A stretch of 64,000 nt of DNA. It comes from Paraburkholderia phytofirmans PsJN (lineage in GTDB: Bacteria; Pseudomonadota; Gammaproteobacteria; Burkholderiales; Burkholderiaceae). Below, piece after piece: positions 61,140 through 64,000 of this stretch. The notes under the pieces are model-generated. The model was not told the origin of the DNA. It searched no databases and saw only the letters and a program-made list of their open reading frames with translations. The first letter of the stretch is position 1. Each line of letters starts with the position of its first letter. The stretch spans positions 1-64,000 of the forward strand of contig NC_010679.1 in the NCBI RefSeq assembly GCF_000020125.1, written 5' to 3'. The translations under genes and the position numbers were made by a program.

Positions 61140-61418
61140 ATGCAAATCGCCTGCAATGTCATTCACCAGACGATCCGAAGCCAGGACCGCAAGGGACGCG
61201 CGTACACCATGAACCTGACTCATTACGTCGAGTGTGGGACCGGTCGAATCGTCAGGACGCGAAGCCACCAGATCACGCCCGAGCGCATCGCCATGCAACG
61301 GGTTAAGCGTGATCCCGTGCAGCGGGTGAAGCGGGAAGCGGCACAATCGGCCCAGCCTTCCATGCGCGGTTTTGTACGTCGTGCGCTGGGGCAGTTCTTC
61401 GACGTTCGCAGCCTTTGA
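61140..61418 (+). CDS. Hypothetical 92-aa basic protein
   Basis: MQIACNVIHQTIRSQDRKGR..., with a basic repeat RVKRDPVQRVKRE. Unknown. Confidence 0.5.
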   Translation: MQIACNVIHQTIRSQDRKGRAYTMNLTHYVECGTGRIVRTRSHQITPERIAMQRVKRDPVQRVKREAAQSAQPSMRGFVRRALGQFFDVRSL

Positions 61419-61511
61419 GTTTTCCTGAAATGAGTTAGGAATACATATAGACGTAATTAGCATTGTCTATCATGACAGGGTGACGTTTAGAACATTCAAT
61501 CACCTATTCTA

Positions 61512-61540
61512 TAGACCTAGCGAATTACGTTTGATATGAT
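61512..61540 (+). promoter_or_regulatory. Repeated promoter with paired operators, diverged
   Basis: TAGACC, 17 bp, TATGAT. Operators at 61453-61470 and 61511-61528 keep the 40-bp gap although the surrounding sequence has diverged. Confidence 0.7.
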
Positions 61541-61577
61541 GTAGGTGTGGTGATCGAGGGATAACCGGGGGCAAAAA

Positions 61578-61940
61578 ATGAGCAGCGCGAACGTTATCAG
61601 CATGGTTCAATACGCGAAAATCGGAGTCCCGTCGACGCGCGGCCAAGCCGCTTCGCCGGCCGCAGCTCAGGTTATTTCTCTCGCATCGCAAGCGCCCGCG
61701 TATGTTCAGGCCGGCTACAGCGAAGATGGCCCGGAGGACATCCAGTTCGTTCCCGGTAGTGAGCGCAGACCCGCGCATCTATCGCACGTTTTTCATCAGG
61801 CCGACCAGCTTCCGATGCTTGGCGCAACGCCGCTCGGCGATGCCGCATTGGAGGGGATTTACCGGCTGCTTTCCGGTCGCAAGACGAAGACCGCGCCGGC
61901 GCGGTCTATGGCCGACGTGTGGCGCGAGCAAGCCAAGTAA
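61578..61940 (+). CDS. Hypothetical 120-aa protein
   Basis: MSSANVISMVQYAKIGVPST, Ala/Gln-rich middle and helical C-half ending DVWREQAK. Unknown. Confidence 0.5.
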   Translation: MSSANVISMVQYAKIGVPSTRGQAASPAAAQVISLASQAPAYVQAGYSEDGPEDIQFVPGSERRPAHLSHVFHQADQLPMLGATPLGDAALEGIYRLLSGRKTKTAPARSMADVWREQAK

Positions 61941-61983
61941 AGAGCGGCCAGCAGGCGGCCAACGAAATTTGACGGGGGATCGA

Positions 61984-62103
61984 ATGAAAGCAGTTAAGAG
62001 CGCATTCGCATCGCGCTGGAACGATGTGTTTCTGTTTGCCGCCTATATCGGCTTTCTCGCATGGGTGAACAGTCTTCTACCGTTGCCATTCCGCGCGTGG
62101 TGA
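61984..62103 (+). CDS. Mini membrane protein, 39 aa
   Basis: MKAVKSAFASRWNDVFLFAA with one helix VFLFAAYIGFLAWVNSLL. Preceded by GGGGGATCGA. Confidence 0.5.
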   Translation: MKAVKSAFASRWNDVFLFAAYIGFLAWVNSLLPLPFRAW

Positions 62104-62108
62104 GGGCG

Positions 62109-62321
62109 ATGAGACTCAGACTGGCATATGCAGCCGACCGAGCCGAAATGGCGGTCGCGTTCGGGACCGAGGCGGACGCGCATTACCGAATTTTCGACCG
62201 GTCGCGAGCTGTCAATTTGAGGCGCTACGCGCGCGGGTATCTGGCTGGACTGTTGGCCCGGAGGATGGACAAGACGTTTATCGACAACCAGTTTTCGCCC
62301 GTGGGCAAGCCGCCTGCGTGA
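62109..62321 (+). CDS. Hypothetical 70-aa protein
   Basis: ATG after GTGAGGG: MRLRLAYAADRAEMAVAFGT; basic helical C-half (RRYARGYLAGLLARRMD). Last gene of the + strand block. Confidence 0.5.
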   Translation: MRLRLAYAADRAEMAVAFGTEADAHYRIFDRSRAVNLRRYARGYLAGLLARRMDKTFIDNQFSPVGKPPA

Positions 62322-62376
62322 AACAATTTACCGTGAGAGTCTGTTTTCGTTAATTCGCTGACAGATCAAGACCTTG

Positions 62377-62400
62377 GGGCCGATTATTCGGCCCTTTTTT
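62377..62400 (+). terminator. Strong terminator closing the + strand block
   Basis: GGGCCGA-TTAT-TCGGCCC followed by eight T. Confidence 0.85.
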
Positions 62401-62492
62401 TTGTTTGTTTCACGGCGTCGCAGTGCGGATCGCGGTCATTCAGTGCTGGCTGTACGTCGCCGATACTCTCGTGGGCAGTTTTGGCGCGACGG

Positions 62493-62506
62493 TGTATCAA
62501 ATGATA
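62493..62506. promoter_or_regulatory. GTATCA-N2-TGATAC palindrome
   Basis: Perfect 6-bp arms about 190 bp past the stability operon end; a possible centromere-like or operator site. The rest of 62401-62566 holds nothing recognisable. Confidence 0.3.
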
Positions 62507-62566
62507 CGTAATCTGTAATCGAGCGCCGGCCGGGTTCCCGGCGGGTGCGGGTTCACTTCGTGGACG

Positions 62567-62662
62567 GAAATGGGGATGCAGTTATCCACCGCCCGCCTGC
62601 GGCGGCCCGTGGATAACTGCACCGCGCCCCTGCCTCTTGCGGGCCGGGCGCTTCCCCATTTT
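62567..62662. repeat. Three-way DnaA-box-like element, copy 5
   Basis: Hairpin 1 reads GCAGTTATCCAC/GTGGATAACTGC: an A-T pair replaces the G-C of copies 2-4. Confidence 0.75.
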
Positions 62663-62683
62663 GCGCTGGCCGGGAACCCGGCC

Positions 62684-63091
62684 TCATTGGTGCGCGTTGG
62701 CGTTGATTGCAGCCTGGAGCTTGTCGCGTGTTTCCGTATCGAGCAAGGGAAACACGGCCTTGACGGCGCGGCCCACGCGAGCATCGTCCCGCGTCTGCTG
62801 CATCAGTACCGTGTTCACCGTCAACACCAGCCCGCCGCTCACCAGGCCGGCGATAAGCGCCGCACCAGCGAGCAGGCCGTAAGTGGTGCGACGCCTGCCC
62901 GGCTTTCCGGCCCCGTCCTTCGTTGGGGCCGGGATCGACGCCTTGACCTCATCGAGCTTGCGGGTCAGAGCGCGGACACTGCTCACCAGCGCATCAACCT
63001 GTTTGAACAGCTCGCTTACCTCGCCGAGAATGATGCGAAGGGCCGCTTCCCGGCGAGTATGCGGCCCCGCTTGCGGCCCCATGTCGCTCAT
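62684..63091 (-). CDS. StbC-like coiled-coil membrane protein
   Basis: A 135-aa protein with an N-terminal coiled coil (ELFKQVDALVSSVRALTRKL), a basic patch (GKPGRRRTTYG) and one membrane helix (LLAGAALIAGLVSGGLVLTV). Overlaps the StbB-like gene by 4 bp. The StbC name rests on size and position only. Confidence 0.5.
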   Translation of the reverse strand: MSDMGPQAGPHTRREAALRIILGEVSELFKQVDALVSSVRALTRKLDEVKASIPAPTKDGAGKPGRRRTTYGLLAGAALIAGLVSGGLVLTVNTVLMQQTRDDARVGRAVKAVFPLLDTETRDKLQAAINANAHQ

Positions 63092-63843
63092 TTTTTCGCC
63101 GCCTTGCCGAACAGAATGTCGCTCGCGCTCGCCAATGCCTCTTGAGCGGTAATCGCCAGATCGCGGTCGCCTTCCGCAATCACCGCTGCTTCGAGGGCGG
63201 CCACATCGCCAGCCTGTTTCGCTTCAGTCCGTTTCGCCTTCCAGTCCGTCCGGTCTTCGGCCAGCTCGCGAATGTTCTTATTCGTGACCAGATCGAAAAC
63301 TTCGTTGAACGGGATGACAATGGCCGGCTCGAATGTAGCCTTACCCTTGCCAGTTGAAGCCGCATAATCGTGAATGAGCTGATACACGTAGCTCGGCGGA
63401 AGTTGCGATTCGCCGCCATCGTACATATTGAAAACGACGCGGATTTTATCGTTACTGAATCCGAGTTTTGACAGCCACTCGACCGTTTTCACCGTGTCTT
63501 TCTGTTGCTTCTCAGCCGGCACAGTCGGAACCACGATCATATCCAACTCGCGAACCGCCGATTTATACCGCGACAGTTCTTCCATGAACGCGATCACGTT
63601 CGACGCGCCAACGTCGATAATGACCTCATCGCTCATGAGAAGTTCGTTGAAAATATCCCGGAATTGCGACGCGGAAAACTCTTGTGCCTGCGCGCTTGTG
63701 ATTTGCGTGGCAACGGACGCATTGTAATGCTCAACCGAAACCAGTTTTGCTTCCGGCCGACTAGCTTTCAGCCAGTTCGTCGCGAGCGTCGTTTTGCCAA
63801 CATTACCACTCAGATTGATTACGGCGATTTTTGCGTGCTTCAT
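63088..63843 (-). CDS. stbB: StbB-like ParA-family ATPase
   Basis: A 251-aa ATPase with a deviant Walker A, NLSGNVGKTTLA, as in StbB/MinD-type proteins, and an Asp-rich strand EVIIDVGASN. In R388 StbB acts with the DNA-binding StbA in plasmid positioning and transfer, next to oriT. A 3-bp gap separates it from the upstream gene. Confidence 0.75.
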   Translation of the reverse strand: MKHAKIAVINLSGNVGKTTLATNWLKASRPEAKLVSVEHYNASVATQITSAQAQEFSASQFRDIFNELLMSDEVIIDVGASNVIAFMEELSRYKSAVRELDMIVVPTVPAEKQQKDTVKTVEWLSKLGFSNDKIRVVFNMYDGGESQLPPSYVYQLIHDYAASTGKGKATFEPAIVIPFNEVFDLVTNKNIRELAEDRTDWKAKRTEAKQAGDVAALEAAVIAEGDRDLAITAQEALASASDILFGKAAKK

Positions 63844-63846
63844 GAA

Positions 63847-64000
63847 TTATCCTCTTTTAAAGCGGCCCCTAGCTCGACGCTGGGCCAATTCCTCGACAGC
63901 TTTGTCCGCATCCGCGAGGGCGTTTCTGACTCCGAACACGGGGTCCAAACCGCTCAACGGTTCCCCGCTTGGTTCCTGTAATCCAGTCTCTTTACCTTCC
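63847..64000 (-). CDS. 3' end of an upstream stability gene (StbA position)
   Basis: The last 51 codons run in from beyond the window: ...GLDPVFGVRNALADADKAVE, ending RARGRFKRG. Basic tail; by position a DNA-binding StbA-like protein. Confidence 0.45.
   Translation of the reverse strand, partial: EGKETGLQEPSGEPLSGLDPVFGVRNALADADKAVEELAQRRARGRFKRG

Noticed and set aside
1..64000. CRISPR array, rRNA or classical tRNA genes
   Set aside because: No regularly spaced identical short repeats with unique spacers and no rRNA or full cloverleaf sequence seen.

Overview
The window looks like part of a large conjugative plasmid from a Burkholderia-type betaproteobacterium. The GC-rich coding, a Burkholderiales-like DUF3717 gene, StbB-type stability genes and a complete-looking type IVb 'thin pilus' (R64 PilL-V class) cluster with a shufflon and its Rci recombinase all point that way. 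No replication initiator and no relaxase lie in the window.

Layout: (1) 0.1-9.8 kb: pilus operon (TcpQ-domain protein, PilN, PilO, PilP, PilQ, PilR, PilS, PilV), with no pilT or pilU. (2) 9.5-28.6 kb: a shufflon (six sfx sites, six alternative PilV C-termini) next to rci. One sfx site has been split by a 16,389-bp block (10556-26944). That block starts with the 3' part and ends with the 5' part of one histidine-kinase gene, and rejoining the two ends restores a single 612-codon frame. This is the signature of a DNA circle integrated at a pseudo-sfx site inside the kinase gene. The block carries FixJ-type response regulators, a MarR regulator, a phthalate-dioxygenase-like oxygenase, reductase and MFS transporter set, and a four-gene insertion sequence flanked by two different broken genes. 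(3) 28.6-40.9 kb: controller-like HTH protein, lipoprotein, a second TcpQ-domain protein, a run of small membrane proteins, a zeta-toxin-like kinase with a small partner, an RHH regulator, and a DUF4942/N6-adenine methyltransferase.

(4) 41.4-62.3 kb: about 30 small, mostly unknown genes all on the + strand, in short operons. Most operons are preceded by a repeated block: a GC hairpin terminator, sometimes a three-way-junction element with inverted DnaA-box-like sequences, a strongly structured ~158-nt (227-nt with flanks) element with a tRNA-like T-arm, then a promoter with exactly 17-bp spacing overlapped by an 18-bp operator whose inverted partner lies exactly 40 bp upstream. A three-recombinase transposon splits a DUF932 gene here. 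(5) 62.7-64 kb: StbB/StbC-like stability genes on the - strand. In R388-like plasmids stb genes lie beside oriT, so oriT may lie just past 64 kb. Region 4 would then be the leading region, the first DNA to enter a recipient, with its genes oriented toward oriT.

The two strongest candidates for something undescribed are the Rci-mediated capture of a 16.4-kb circle into a shufflon and the multicopy structured element coupled to a constant paired-operator promoter. Function calls rest on motif recognition; no database search was run.
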